Shown: positions 1 through 11,110, numbered from the stretch's first letter. The stretch: DNA of 64,000 bases from Chinchilla lanigera (GCF_000276665.1 NW_004955425.1:26086326-26150325); one strand, 5' to 3'. The notes: generated by a model from the sequence alone, not told the origin. Numbers and translations: made by a program.

Positions 1-131
1 TTTTTTTTTTTTATTTGAAGACAGAGTCTCCTTAAGTTGTTCAGTTTCCCAACCTGGGCTTGATTTTATGATCCCCCTGCTTCAGCTTCCCAGAGATTAT
101 AGGTGTGAGCTAGTACTACTGCCAGCTGTAC
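1..131 (-). mobile_element. Old B1/7SL-type SINE, antisense
   Basis: The window opens in a poly-T run followed by a diverged antisense copy of a 7SL-derived SINE. The 'gacagagtctcc' start, the 'cctgggcttgattttatgatcc' middle and the 'agattataggtgtgagc' end match the B1/Alu layout read backwards. The true right end of the element lies upstream of the window. It is too diverged for subfamily assignment. Confidence 0.6.
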
Positions 132-1118
132 AGTGGTGAACTCAACTCTACTCTCCTGTGAGTTCCACATCTGGGCAATGGGAACACTGTTACTTGCTCC
201 CTAATTCTGAAGGTTATTTGTAACAACCACATAGTAGATGTTAAGATGCTTTGGAAACAATGAAAGCGATTATGCCCTTGTGTCTCTAGGATTTATTCAA
301 AGTCCCTTGACAGTGTGTTGAGGAAACCAGCTTTAAAAGCACACTACTTACTGTATCCCTGCTGCTGTGCCTTTCTGCTCTCCTTCTTGGTGAGTAGGGG
401 AAGGGGGTGACCTAATTTCAATTTATGTCTTTCAAACTTCAGTGTGAACTTGACACAGAATACTTTTCATTTAATTATCAAGAAGAATTATCTTTAAAAA
501 CAAATGTGATTTCTGTGTCCCCCTTAGGTAAGTAGTTTCAGTCATACTTTTACTGTGCTCCTCAACAGGATATTGAATGAACAACTCCAAGTTTATGGAA
601 ACCTTAGGTGAATTGTTCACCTTCCCTACTGTACGGAGCTCCCCTGCCATGTGCAAGATGACTTAGTCTCCTGGCTTCTATTTTCTAAATGTAGGAGAAT
701 TGGAAAGTTATTCAGTGAAGGCACTGTTAGCGGGAGAGCAGTGATTCAGGCTGATTCACAGCTAGACTTGGGGAATTAGTCTTTCCCTGCATGGTAGATA
801 TGTTCAAATTTAGTACATGATTTGTGGCTCTCAACAGGTGATGGGTTATCATTAGTATGATCAAACGGTTAAGCCTGAGTTCATCAAAATAACACAGTCC
901 TTGGATTCCCTTAAACCTTTGCCTCAGGCTTTTCTCCAGGCCAAACAAAAGGGTGTCTTCACTGCTGAAATGGCTGGTGAATGCCAAGGGAATTCTCCTG
1001 GCATCCGTGATATGTTGACGAGACATATTACTTTCATCTAACTGAGATGACACTATTTCATTATATTTCCTAGAAAATCCTTTAACGGGTAAACCTATAT
1101 TAAATATACCAGGAATTC
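132..1118. other. Single-copy DNA, no gene recognised
   Basis: I see no repeat or gene here. A 108-codon open frame on the minus strand (727-1053) has a mixed, protein-like composition but no motif I recognise and no supporting splice or poly-A context. I treat it as a chance frame. Confidence 0.5.
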
Positions 1119-1131
1119 ACAATATATTCTT

Positions 1132-1203
1132 TTTTTTCCTGTACTGGGACTTGAACTCAGGACCAGGTGGGTGCTGCACCACTGAGCTATATCCCTGGCT
1201 CTT
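1132..1203 (-). mobile_element. ID-type SINE, antisense, with target-site duplication
   Basis: This is a short tRNA-derived SINE read backwards: T-rich tail, then 'ctgtactgggacttgaactcag' (antisense B box) and 'actgagctatatccctggct' (antisense A box and 5' end). The 13-base sequence ACAATATATTCTT flanks it at 1119-1131 and 1204-1216, as expected for L1-machinery insertion. It is more diverged than the young ID copies elsewhere in the window. Confidence 0.85.
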
Positions 1204-1320
1204 ACAATATATTCTTGTTGTAGTCTATTCAAATAATACAGGCAAATGAAAATCTTCCTTCTAAATTGTCCTACTCTTCTCCTTCCAAGAAATCAAGGTC
1301 ATTACTACTCTTTTTTGCAC

Positions 1321-1324
<4 letters not shown>

Positions 1325-1355
<31 letters not shown>
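1325..1355. repeat. (TA)n microsatellite
   Basis: A pure alternating TA run of about 30 bases. It is probably length-polymorphic and has no coding meaning. Two overlapping short open frames across it are artefacts of the repeat. Confidence 0.95.
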
Positions 1356-1360
<5 letters not shown>

Positions 1361-1369
1361 ATATTTTAT

Positions 1370-1730
1370 TTATGTTTGCCATATGTGTATACACATTTTA
1401 ACACAGATAGTGTTACATTTGCTTGGCAGTTTGCTTTATTGCCTGAACATATTTTATGTATTTTTCCAAGTCACTATATGAAGATCTGTATCATTTTTAA
1501 ACTACCAGATGGTATTCTAATACATAGGTGTATAGTAGTTTATAATCATTTGCTTGGACTTGTTCTAATTTATTATTGTTAGAAGCAACCTACAGTGAAT
1601 ATCCCTGTACATACTAAATTTGTAAGCAAAATTTTTGGATAGAAGGTTGTGATTTAAATTTACTTTTTAACTGATGTATAAAAACATAAAAATTATACAT
1701 TTTTATGGGGTACCATGTAATGAATTTTTT
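1370..1730 (-). mobile_element. Degenerate L1-like relic, antisense (tentative)
   Basis: The stretch around 1560-1660 ('cagtgaatatccctgtacat', 'ttggatagaaggttg') resembles the antisense of an old LINE-1 ORF2 3' end, where the wording is 'gcaatgaacatccttgtacat'. The part around 1680-1720 ('tttttatggggtaccatgtaatg') resembles another old L1 end. Both are strongly decayed, and two separate fragments are possible. Confidence 0.5.
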
Positions 1731-2439
1731 TTTTTTTTATGGGATCAAGGAAAATGTAGTGTACTTGATCTTAACCAACAGGCTGGGCAAAAGGTAGTAA
1801 TAAGTTACATGTTGGTGAGGTGTATTTATTTTGCTAGTGATAAAAAAGGATCCTGGTTTCTGTTTGTGCTTTCATAGTCATTTTCTCTGGAGTCCTCTGC
1901 AGGGCCGTACTTACGTTCATTGGCAGCTCTGATACATCATTACTTAGAATAAGCCTGTCCGGAAATGATGGGTGTTGGATACTAAATAGTGAAGACACCA
2001 AACAGAGATTCCCAGCTGAATAGTTCTTTTGGGGGAAAAAAAGCTCTGTTAGGTAAAATTACCTTGGACTCCGAGAAAGCTGTTTTTTCTCTGTTCTGGG
2101 TTGGTAGAGGTAGACGAGGACCTGGCAATAGTGCAATCAGATCACATACGGTCTTCTCAAGAGCAAAGGAAGGTGTAGGTGAGAGGCAGGATCACACTCC
2201 TGGGGACAGGGAGGACAGTGTGCCCGGCCTCCAGCTTGCAGGGCAAGACACCTGACTCTCCTGGGTACCAGCCAAGTGTGCAAAGTGTCACTGGCTTCCC
2301 CTTTAAGAAAAGAGGAATCCTGGGCTAAGGTAGGGTCTTTCTCTCTTTTCCAACTATTTAAATTATTTTTACTCTTGATAAGAAAATTTTTGACCATGTA
2401 GAGTTCCAGTGGGACTCATTTTATTTTAATTAATTGAAA
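1731..2439. other. Single-copy DNA, nothing recognised
   Basis: This opens with a short T run near 1727-1738. Open frames on both strands at 1989-2397 overlap each other antisense and have no recognisable motif. No repeat family is recognised. Confidence 0.45.
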
Positions 2440-2550
2440 ATATAATGATTGATTGAGACAGGGTCTCACTCTGTAGTCCAGGTCACCCTCGAACTCTCTA
2501 CATGGCCCAAGCTGGCATCCAACTAATATCAATAATACAAGTGGCACTAT
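2440..2550 (-). mobile_element. B1-type SINE fragment, antisense (left part)
   Basis: 'attgagacagggtctcactctgtagtccagg' followed by 'ctcgaactctctacatggccc' is an antisense B1 3' half, including the duplicated inner segment. The expected 5' part ('ctgggattacaggc...cctggct') does not follow directly. A matching piece appears about 600 bases further on, at 3131-3190. Confidence 0.65.
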
Positions 2551-3130
2551 AGGACCACTCACCTCTACTCACCTGAACCTAAGCAACTCCCCAGGGCCAA
2601 CCCCCCTGGCCTTTGTCCTGGAGGCAGAGATAAGCAAACAAAAACCCCTAGGCCTGCCTTAGAAGATCCTGAAATTCCAAACCAGGACACATGCATGCCA
2701 GAATCTCTGCCATGACCTATAGTAACCTTTCTTCACTTGGAGCTTATTCAAGGTTCACGCATGTGGATTATATCTCATATGCCCTATTATAATAGACTGA
2801 ATTATGGGAAAGGACATATATAGTGGACACAGCTGATGTGACTCAGCATCCTGTCAATCATGTCGTCAATCATGCTCTGGAAGACCCAATGGGAGGCTCT
2901 CTTCACCTGGCACAGTTTTTTAAGTTTTTTAAACCCAACACATTCAGCACTGGTGCCATTTTTCTTTCTGCTGGAGTGCATCAGCTCACCTAAATAAACT
3001 TCATTAAACTTAGCTGCTTTTTCCTTACCATTGAATGCCACATCCAATTCTTTGTTCATCGTGCATAAGAACGTACAGCCCTGTCTGGGATCCACCACCC
3101 ATGGCAACAGAACTCTCAATACACCTGCCC
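2551..3130. other. Unidentified sequence between two B1 pieces, with an open frame on the minus strand
   Basis: This block separates two fragments that together would make one antisense B1, so it may be an insertion. A 135-codon minus-strand frame (2802-3209) begins inside the right-hand B1 piece and continues here. Its C-terminal ~90 residues (for example 'KEKAAKFNEVYLGELMHSSR', 'VGFKKLKKLCQVKRASHW') look protein-like and lysine-rich. I do not recognise a family. It may be a remnant of a mobile-element or processed-gene sequence, or chance. Confidence 0.35.
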
Positions 3131-3190
3131 CAGTTTCACCAGTACTGGGACTATAGGCACACACCCTCATGCCTGACTTGAGACCCATCT
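3131..3190 (-). mobile_element. B1-type SINE fragment, antisense (right part)
   Basis: 'accagtactgggactataggcacacaccctcatgcctgact' matches the antisense 5' end of a B1 ('ctgggattacaggcgtgcaccaccatgcctgg'). It is probably the missing half of the copy at 2440-2550. Confidence 0.55.
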
Positions 3191-3374
3191 TTTTAAATAG
3201 AGGGATCATTGCTTAAAAAAAATTTCAAACAAAACTGGACAGTGTATAAGATGAAAAATGGTAAATTCCAGACAGTAAATGACAAATATAATAATTATGT
3301 TAATTCATACATGTTGAACACATGCTACACCCTGACACTGTGTATTGTTTTATAGTTAAGTCCCCCAGAAACTT

Positions 3375-3500
3375 TATTACCTCATTTTATAGGCAATACA
3401 ACTTTTGCTCAGAGAGGATGTTTAACCAGACCAAGGTCACATAGCTGGGCAGTGGTGGAGCCTGGCTTTGCACCCAGAGCAAGGACTCAGCCATTCTCTT
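3375..3500 (+). mobile_element. MIR SINE fragment
   Basis: 'cattttataggcaatacaac', 'gctcagagaggatgtttaacc', 'caaggtcacatagctgggc' and 'ctttgcacccagagc' follow the MIR core order (tests of dividing into exons fail). The MIR family is mammalian-wide and old. No target-site duplication is visible. Confidence 0.8.
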
Positions 3501-6055
3501 GGTTATGGTTCCCTATGTTCTTGCCCCACTTAGTGTCCCAAGAGAGAACGTTTCTCCAGCCTAGATGGGTTGTCTGTCCCCAACACCTGACTCTTCTCAG
3601 CATGATGATCTGGGGCCAACCTGAAGTTTTCCAGGTTGTAAACTCCAGGGAAAGGGAAACCAAGTCTGGCCCAAGTACAGATGATTTTCTTCAGAAGAGA
3701 AAGGCAATTTCACAAGCTGTAATACTGCAATCAAAATACTCAAGTCCAACTCTCTTGGCAACCATTTTCCTGACCAAACACACTCCTGCCATTATTATGG
3801 TTGATTTTCCTGCGGGGAACAGAAGACTCCTTGAGGTTGACCGGAGAAGTCCCCCTTCTTGGCTGTTAAGTGCATCGCTGCAGTAGTATGCTGGAGTTGG
3901 GCATTGCTAGCCGTAACTTGATGAGACCCTGGCAAACAAATGAACAAACAAAAACTAAAAAACTTCTAAGCCACTGCTTTTAAAAGTCACTTTTACAAAA
4001 ACATTTCTTTTTTTAGTCAGAGAAAGAAACTTGCTGATTAATTCTTTTCTCTTAACCCCACGCCCATTTGTTATAAGTTTTATGACATCCAAAAAGAGGT
4101 GCAGGACCATGTTTAATCTTTCAGTTGGCTATTTCTTCGTGTTTCCGCCAACCCTTAACAGCTTTCCGTTATGTTCTCCTCACCAAGATAAATGAAGGAG
4201 AATCACAAGCCTGCAGGGCTTGAGATGCAGGAAGCAGAGGCCCCAGAGCAGAGGAGACTGGTGTTGTGTGGACTACCTAGGGCCTGGACTGGGATTTAAC
4301 AGCCCGTCATCATGATTTACAATCCCGGACCTCATTCCCTGCCTCTTGTATCCCCAAGACATGAAGAATGGAAGGAATGAAAATGTCATTTATTTCTTAT
4401 TTCTGTGACTTATAGGTTTTTAAGGGGTGTCTCTTGGACATCAGAGCAAGTTGCCCTTGACAGATGACTTCGCTACTGTACTTGATTTCTGGTCCCACCC
4501 GAGGAGGGCCTAGCAGAATCTCTTCCGCTCTAACTTGTTAGATCATTTCTGCTCCCTTCGCTCTTGTTCACCACACACCCAGCTGGCAGGGAAGTGACGC
4601 CAAAGTCCTTGCCACATGCTTAGAAAGTGAAGTGAGCTTGGCATTTTCCATGCTGCCCCCGGGGGCCCACTGGTGGGGAGAACTTCCCTAGGCAGGGCTT
4701 CCTTTCTTTGACAGATGGAGAGTTCAGGGCTTTTGGGAGGGTATCCTAGGCCAATGGAGGTGCTGTTGAATTTCCTGTTGCGTCTGATGGAGACAAATGA
4801 CCAATGGGGACACAAAGGGCTTTTGAAACTCTCCTTACCGCTGAGTGGATGGAACCATTGCACATTGCTGTGCAGGCGCAGACAACCACGGTGAGGCTTC
4901 TGAAGCAGCTTTCTGAGCTCAGGGGATGGAGCAGAGGCAAAGCAAAGGAAAACCTTCAGAATGGAGCACGGTTCTTTCTCTCTTGAAGTTTCTGTGTCAG
5001 TCAGCTCAAGGAAAGTATTTTGTAGGAGAAACGGTTGCCGTGCCTAGCAGATATGGAAGACTGTGTTTATGAGGTCATTTTCCTTCTTTTTCCCTCTTTC
5101 CCTTCCCTCCATTCTTTCTTTCTCCATAACCTTCATCTTCTTCCCCCTCTCCTTTCTTCTCACTCTGTCTCACTCGCTCTCTCCTCTTTTCTTTCTTCTA
5201 GGAGTAGGGAAGTTCTGTCTTCTCAGATGATGCTCAGCTGAAACTTAGGGTCACGTCTGATTTGTTGGGGGAGAAGGGGTGCAGTCCATGCCCTACCTGA
5301 ACAGGGGCAGCAGCGGGAGTCTCCAAAGGAGGTTGTCCTGCTCTGCGCTGCAGGAGGAAGATTTCAGAAAAGCTATTCAGGCTGTTTGGGGAAGGGACAC
5401 CCAGGGGATTGGGACGTGAGCTGCCTAAGAGAGAGGCAAGAGTCCTGGGCAGAGGAATCTTACCCCTAAGTAGGGGATGTTTTCTAAGGTATTGTGGATA
5501 TAAATTCTGTTTTGGACATCGAATTTGGAACCAGATCTTAGCTTTCTTCCTGTTGAGAGTATGTTACCCAGAGTGCCTGCTGCCTGGTGACGACTGTGGT
5601 AGGATTTTAAAAGTTCTCCTGAGATGAATCAGTTGGCTAACATCTGGCAGGCTGTGGGGCATAGATGATTAGAACTAAGGAAAAAATGTTGATGTGACTC
5701 GTTTTTATGGAATGAGAGAGGGTCTCCACTTCATTCCTAGTGTCCCCTTAAGAGGCAGACTTCAACATTTAAAGTCTAAGATACACAGAGTATGTGGCGA
5801 CAATATATTTAGATTATTTTCCTGGCCTGAAGGAAGGAGATTTCTGGATGTTAAAAGTCTGGCTGTCTTAGGGGTCTTAGGATAAAAGAAGAGAAGGCCG
5901 GTGATATTTTTGAAATGTTTTATGATATAAAATTTCAAACACACATAGGAAAGTGTACTTTTGTGTACATCTCCTCAGAGGTCTGACTCTTTCTGTCTCT
6001 CAAACATATCTGTGATATTATTATCACACCTAAAAAATCCCAACCCTTATTTCTT
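3501..6055. other. Single-copy DNA with a pyrimidine tract
   Basis: About 2.5 kb without a recognised gene. A C/T-rich tract at 5077-5206 (ttccctctttccctt type) is low complexity and explains the long stop-free frames there. The open frames at 3452-3886 and 4543-4986 overlap MIR or one another on opposite strands and have no motif. Confidence 0.45.
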
Positions 6056-6071
6056 AATGACATCTTTTTCT

Positions 6072-6177
6072 TTTCTTTTTTTTTTTTTTTAGGTTTTTCT
6101 CCAGTACCGGGAACCGAACTCATGACCTTGCGCTTGCCAGGCAGGTGCTTTTACTGCTGAGCTAAATCCCCAGCCCC
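6072..6177 (-). mobile_element. ID SINE, young copy, antisense, 16-base target-site duplication
   Basis: Antisense ID element: a T tail, 'ttttctccagtaccgggaac', 'gcgcttgccaggcaggtgc', then 'gagctaaatccccagcccc'. The 16-base sequence AATGACATCTTTTTCT is duplicated at 6056-6071 and 6178-6193 without mismatch, so both ends of the insertion are exact. The inner sequence is very close to the copies at 6442, 19315, 28491 and 51541, which suggests one recently active subfamily. Confidence 0.93.
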
Positions 6178-6441
6178 AATGACATCTTTTTCTATGGACT
6201 TTTTGACTTGACTTTTTGGGAACTTTCAGGCTGATAGGTCACTGGGTACCTTGTCAATGCTGCTGTTATGTGGTGTTCACAGGTATAATGAGTCCTATGA
6301 CCTTGTAGCTCCAGACACAGCAACTAATGAAAATGCATAGCCAAAGAAAAAGCAACAACAAATAGTCCTGACTTAGCCATTTCCTCCAGGGACCCTCTTC
6401 CCCACCCACTGCTCCTCCTCCTTCTTCTTTTTTGTCTTTTT

Positions 6442-6451
6442 TTTTGTTTTG

Positions 6452-6482
<31 letters not shown>

Positions 6483-6560
6483 TCTCCGGTACCAGGAACC
6501 GAACTCACGACCTTGCGCTTGCCAGGCAGGCGCTTTGCCGCTGAGCTAAATCCCCAGCCC
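6442..6560 (-). mobile_element. ID SINE, young copy, antisense, with (GTTTT)n tail, inserted beside a B1
   Basis: Antisense ID element with an A-rich tail that has become a (GTTTT)n array at about 6446-6480. CTTTTTTGTCTTTTT occurs at 6427-6441 and 6561-6575, consistent with a target-site duplication in the poly-T tail of the neighbouring B1. The core ('ccggtaccaggaaccgaact', 'gccaggcaggcgctttgcc') marks the same young subfamily as the copy at 6072. Confidence 0.92.
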
Positions 6561-6573
6561 CTTTTTTGTCTTT

Positions 6574-6713
6574 TTGAGACAGGGTCTTGCTATGCAGTTC
6601 AGGCTGGGCTTGAGCTTACTTTGGAACCCCGGGCTGTCCTTGAACTTGCAACGATTCTCCTGCCTCAGCCTCCCGAGTGCTGGGATTACAGGCATGTACC
6701 GTCACGCCTGGCT
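6574..6713 (-). mobile_element. B1 SINE, antisense, with the internal duplication
   Basis: 'gagacagggtcttgctatgc' through 'gctgggattacaggcatgtaccgtcacgcctggct' is a near-complete antisense B1. The middle contains two related segments ('ttcaggctgggcttgagctta' and 'ccccgggctgtccttgaac'), the internal duplication typical of rodent B1. An ID element landed in its poly-T tail. Confidence 0.88.
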
Positions 6714-7580
6714 TTCTTTTCCTTTTCTTAACCCCAGGACTAGTTACTGTTTCACAGCTCACCAAACTACTGAGGTACCTGTGCTATCTTCCCACCGACA
6801 AATCTCTTTTTTTTTCTAAGTCTGTCACTTGGGTGGGACCCACTACATTCTGGAAAGTTGTCAGAATAGATACAATTATGTTGTGTTGTGAGTGATGGAG
6901 ACTATGGGAGAATGCGTGTATTTCTTAGGCTGAAAGAAGAGACACATAGGGACAAGGAGGCCTTTGTTCTGGTGTGGAATCATTTCTGCACCAGAGAAAA
7001 TTGAATGGCCAGAATGGACCCCTGAGCCTAGAACGTTCTTCAGCATTTTGGAGAGACTGAGGCCAAATGTTGCTTTACTTTTCCTTTTCATGAAAGATAT
7101 GAATCGCCATGGCTGTTATTTGAGGTCCACACTGAGGAATGAGCTACAACAATCAAAACCTCTTCAGACTATTGTTTCTGGGTTCATTTGTTTACTTTGT
7201 CCAACTTTTAGGCATGGCCACTAACATCTAACAGCAATAAGTGGCCATGGGAAGCGACCTGGCAATTGCTCTTTTTTATAAAGCATTAATCTGAAAAATG
7301 GTCCTCACATAGTTCTCTCTAAAGGTGGAGCTAAATGGCTCAGTAGAGTGCAGCCCCCTCCCCACCATTAGGAGATGATCACACAGTTGTCTTCCTGCTG
7401 CAGAGCGGTCTTACACCTGTGCAGCCAGGTGATACAGGGGGAGATACCGCTGTTTCGTGTTCCCATGGGGCCCAAGCCTACTCCTTAGTGGTTCCCAACT
7501 CCGTGTGCTCTTCTCAGGGACTGATCAGTAGGGTGAGACTTGCCTCTTCTCCTTTTTGCACCCAAATGTTCTGATTTGGG
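6714..7580. other. Single-copy DNA, nothing recognised
   Basis: No repeat or exon is supported. Overlapping open frames on both strands at 6876-7224 have no motif. Confidence 0.45.
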
Positions 7581-7584
7581 TTGG

Positions 7585-7775
7585 ATTTCCCACATCTTTG
7601 CTCCATGTATGCAACTATCCAATGCGAATTAATTCAATGAACACTAATGGCCTCCTCCCACTAAGTGTAAGAGCTGCAGTTAGGTGTGAGAGACCAACAC
7701 ATGGACTTTTGTCTTTAAGGAATGTAAAGTCTGTAGGTAAGAATGAGGTCAGGCCACAGATGATAATAACACAGT
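7585..7775 (+). mobile_element. Ancient mammalian-wide repeat fragment (family uncertain)
   Basis: 'attaattcaatgaacactaatgg', 'agtgtaagagctgc', 'ggaatgtaaagtctgtagg' and 'ataataacacagtgaagtac' follow the order of a mammalian-wide repeat that occurs several times in this window (10235, 15065, 23470, 30990). Its signature is a 'ttcattcattcaacaaatatt' start, then 'gagcttacagtctag'. I cannot fix the family name. Confidence 0.55.
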
Positions 7776-7789
7776 GAAGTACAATGTCC

Positions 7790-8425
7790 TGTTGGTGCTA
7801 CATCTTCAGTACCACTAGCATCTGTCTCTACTTCTTCCCAGCATCGCCCTCGCTGACCACCTCTGTGGCCTCTGCATTTCTCCTTGCCTCTCTAGAGCCC
7901 ATGTCCTCCACAGAGCAGGTGCAGTCAGCTTTTCAGGATGGAAACAGCGACAAGCTACTTCTAGCCGTAGAAGCGAAAGATAAAAATTCTTACCAGGATT
8001 TTAAGCCCCCATCTCCACTTTTATCTCCTTGTTGTCGGTCTCCATAGCCATCCACTAAGACCTGCAGCAGCTGTACCATCTCTCGCCTTCCTTACCAGGC
8101 TGCCTCTGCCGCAGCTTTGCTCGGTGAACTCTTCCTTCCCTTCTGCCTAATTATTTCCTTGGATCACAGAGTTTCAGGTCCCCTTTCCAGGGACCTTCTG
8201 AAAGAGCTGCATGGCACCATGATTTCTCTTTGCAGCACTGATCACACTTGTCATGTTTCGCTTACCGTGAGATTCCTGGTGTGTGCGTTTCTCTGTGACC
8301 ATTGGGCAGCGAGCAGTGTGTATCATGGAGATGGGAACCACAGCTCCTTCATTCACCACTGCTTCCCTAGTGCCCAGCGAGGTCACTGGTAAATGATCTG
8401 CAGAATGAATGAATAAATATTCTAG
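7790..8425 (+). mobile_element. L2-like LINE 3' portion
   Basis: C/T-rich sequence runs into 'gtgtgcgtttctctgtgacc', 'tagtgcccagcgaggtcactgg' and 'gaatgaatgaataaatattc', which resembles the end of L2 ('ccccagcgcctagcacagtgcc...aataaatatttgttgaatgaatg'). It is strongly decayed. Short open frames over it are meaningless. Confidence 0.55.
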
Positions 8426-8661
8426 TTTGGGGGATGGGGATTCTTACAGGAAAAAGTGGAATGTTAGCCATAGAAATGGAAGAAAAGAGAGAGAATGGAG
8501 AGATGAGAGAGATGAGAGAGAGACACCATGCAGGCAGAACTGATGTGACCTGGGAGCAACTAAAGGTAAGAAGAACTTGAAGATCATTATTGGTTTCCAG
8601 ATGTGGTAGCTGTTTTCCCATGAAATGTGGCTCCATGTACTGGTACCATGATTTGGTTCAT

Positions 8662-8750
8662 GGGCCAGGGATATAGCTCGGCAGCACAGTGCCTGCCTGG
8701 CAAGTGCAATGTCCTGAGTTTGATCCCTGTCCCCCACCCCCAAGAAACAG
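8662..8750 (+). mobile_element. ID SINE with 9-base target-site duplication
   Basis: 'gggccagggatatagctcgg', 'gtgcctgcctggcaagtgcaa' and 'tgagtttgatccctg' make a complete ID core with A-box and B-box-like elements. TTGGTTCAT flanks it at 8653-8661 and 8751-8759. The tail is C-rich (cccccacccccaagaaac) rather than poly-A. Confidence 0.85.
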
Positions 8751-8759
8751 TTGGTTCAT

Positions 8760-9079
8760 AAAACAAGCTAACAGTTTTATGGGCACATGCATTTTAATAC
8801 TGTGCTAGTCTTAACTCTTGCAGTGTCACAACATAAGTTATCATGCTGAAGGCTCTTTCAGGTTGTAGAAAGAAAACCTCTTGAAGGAAGGAAGTCAGGG
8901 TGGGGTGGGGAGGGTTTTGCGGGTGAGTTTTCCCTTCAGTTCTGTTTGTTATGGAGTTGGTGGATTTCCAAGGAGGCATATTAAATAAGGCATTGCAAAT
9001 GTAGGTCTGGAGATGAGAGAGTAGAGAGTGAAAATGCCCCTGAACATGTCGAGGAATTCTCAGTCAGGCCAGTCTTAAG
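8760..9079. other. Single-copy DNA, nothing recognised
   Basis: About 320 bases with no repeat or gene I recognise. A 61-codon minus-strand frame (8794-8979) has no motif. Confidence 0.4.
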
Positions 9080-9285
9080 AGAAGGGGCCTTTTGGAGACA
9101 TAGTCCTTTGCCCACAGATGAACTGTTTTGGAGGAAAGTTCCAGTGTGGAGCAGACTGGGAGTTGGGCCCAGCCAACTATGGACTGAAACCTGTACAACC
9201 TGTGAGCTAACATAAACCTTTCTTCCTTTAACTTGTAGGTGTCAGGTGTTTTGTCCTAGCAACAAGAAACTGACTAAGACAACAG
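9080..9285 (+). mobile_element. MaLR-type LTR, 3' part
   Basis: 'ccaactatggactgaaacc', 'ctgtgagctaacataaacctttc' (with a poly-A signal-like AATAAA relative), 'caggtgttttgtcctagcaac' and 'gaaactgactaagacaac' are the end of a MaLR (ERVL-MaLR) LTR. Only the last ~200 bases are clear. It is an old solo or truncated LTR. Confidence 0.75.
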
Positions 9286-9289
9286 CTAA

Positions 9290-10230
9290 ACCTAGTCTCA
9301 GCAGCTACACTAGGCAAACTCTTATTCTTTATTTGTTGATCTATTATTTCACCAACAAGTACTGAGTACCTACTATATATGAAGTACTAGAGATGTAAAC
9401 ATGAGGAGACGATTCTTACTTTCTAAAGGAAAGCATGCACCCATGCTGCCATAAGCAGGGCAGCAATGTTTGGCTGCTTTCTCTTTGGTAAGCTTGTGAA
9501 CCATACTTTTTATAGAATTCTTTTTAGAAAAAGCTTTTTGTAAGGAATTCAACACCTTGATAACCTTTTGGGGTGAGGCTTTGCAAAATTCTTGGCTATA
9601 GAACATGGCTGAGTATTCCTTGCACGATCTATGACTGAGCTAATTGTATGTTGCTGATGCCATATGTGTATTTATTCAATATCAATCCACATTTATTTGA
9701 GCCCCACTTTGTAAGTACAGTGAACAGCGAGGAACAATAGGTCTGATGAAACCATAGGGATGGATCTTATTGCAAACCACAGGCTTTTAAAGCTCCCTAT
9801 TCAACAGAGAGTCTTCACGGCAGACAGGAACTAAGATGTCTGTTGATAACTACAGATCCTGATGACCTCATAGCCGCTGCCCCTCTCTCCCGCCACAGTG
9901 TCTCTCAAGGTCCCTGGGTAAGGGAGACACTAACAGGCCTCTTTGTCGATCAGATCATTAATTTTAATTTAAAAATGTCTTGGGGTTGCATTTCAGCTAA
10001 AAATAGAAGAATGAAACACTGTGACTAGAGTGATTGCGGGAAGTAGAGAGGGACACAGAACCAAGCTCAGGCCAGTTTGCTGCCTTCAGGTTCAGGGCCT
10101 TAGCTCTACCATAAAAGTGTCAGATGGGGCTATTTCAGGGTTCTCCCAGAGCTCATGGTCTGTGGTTCTACTTCTGCTTGTATTTACCAGGAATTCTGAA
10201 ATCACCACTGCCTGGAATCCAGGTCACAGG
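9290..10230. other. Single-copy DNA with ancient repeat scraps
   Basis: Two short pieces (9340-9400 'caagtactgagtacctactatatatgaagtactagagatg' and 9660-9740) look like the 'gagcacctactatgtgccagg' segment of ancient mammalian repeats. Between and after them I see nothing gene-like. Open frames at 9373-9606 and 9843-10308 are motif-free. Confidence 0.45.
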
Positions 10231-10234
10231 GTAC

Positions 10235-10640
10235 CCATCTGGCCCTTCATTCATCCCTACCTTCGTCTATTGAGCACTTACATCCTTTTCCCAGGTGCTG
10301 AATACTGATCAAGACAACATAACTTACTTCTTACCTGCAGAAAGCCAGGGCTTGTCTGGCAGGGCACAAATACACTACAAGGTGATAAGAATTTTAATAA
10401 GGGCAAAAACGAGGAGATACCTGTGGCAAGCAGGGAGAGCTTTCCCTAGGCACTAAAATGGGAAAATAAGGTCTGGCAACAAGAATGGTGAGCTCCAAGT
10501 TGAGGGGCAGTGAAAAGAGAGGGAGGTCACAAGGGGCCTCTCAGGTTAAGAATTTGGTCATTTCCTAATTGATATAGGGGGTGACCAAAGGTAGGTTCTA
10601 AAGCATCTCTCTTCCAAGGGGAACACAGGAAGAAAATAAT
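10235..10640 (+). mobile_element. Ancient mammalian-wide repeat, partial copy
   Basis: 'cattcatccctaccttcgtc', 'tattgagcacttac', 'aaatacactacaaggtg', 'gagagctttccctagg' and 'taagaatttggtcatttcc' follow the same order as the copies at 15065 and 23470. This is likely an old LINE- or LTR-derived interspersed repeat. Confidence 0.55.
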
Positions 10641-10879
10641 CAGTATTCATTACTTGGTGAAATGTGACAGCAGAGACTGTAAGGGCCTCCAAGAAGTCCT
10701 CTGGGTAATGCACAGTCATTCCTCCTGTCTCACGCCATCACTGCCGTAGAGTCGCATGCTTGCATGTGTCATGTAATTCAATGTCAGATTGCTCAGTCTG
10801 GGTAGATCCTTCCTGTCAGTTGTACAAGACTGCAGAGAGGTGGGAGGGCTTTGAATGTTGACAGACCTTGGTCAAATCA

Positions 10880-11110
10880 CAGTGTCTTATCCTGGTCACC
10901 TAACTCCCTGAATCCCAGTGTATTCATCCACAAAATGAGGATAACACTGGTTACCTTTAGTAGGAATCAGGTAAGGCAACAAAAGTACAGTTAGAATTTG
11001 CATGTGCAGTTATATACTTGTGATTTTTAAGACTGGACTGTTCTTTTCCACTGCACTGCAAGTTCTGTGAGGGCAACCACTCTGATTTTACTCCCTGATG
11101 GGTCAGTGCC
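10880..11110 (+). mobile_element. MIR fragment followed by a possible L2 scrap
   Basis: 'ctggtcacctaactccctgaatcccagtgtattcatccacaaaatgaggataacac' has the MIR wording 'cctcagtttcctcatctgtaaaatggggataa'. A stretch at 11040-11110 ('ctgcaagttctgtgagggcaacc') resembles the L2 3' region. Confidence 0.6.

Noticed and set aside
1322..1582. Frames through the (TA)n tract
   Set aside because: The alternating Tyr-Ile run is the translation of a microsatellite.
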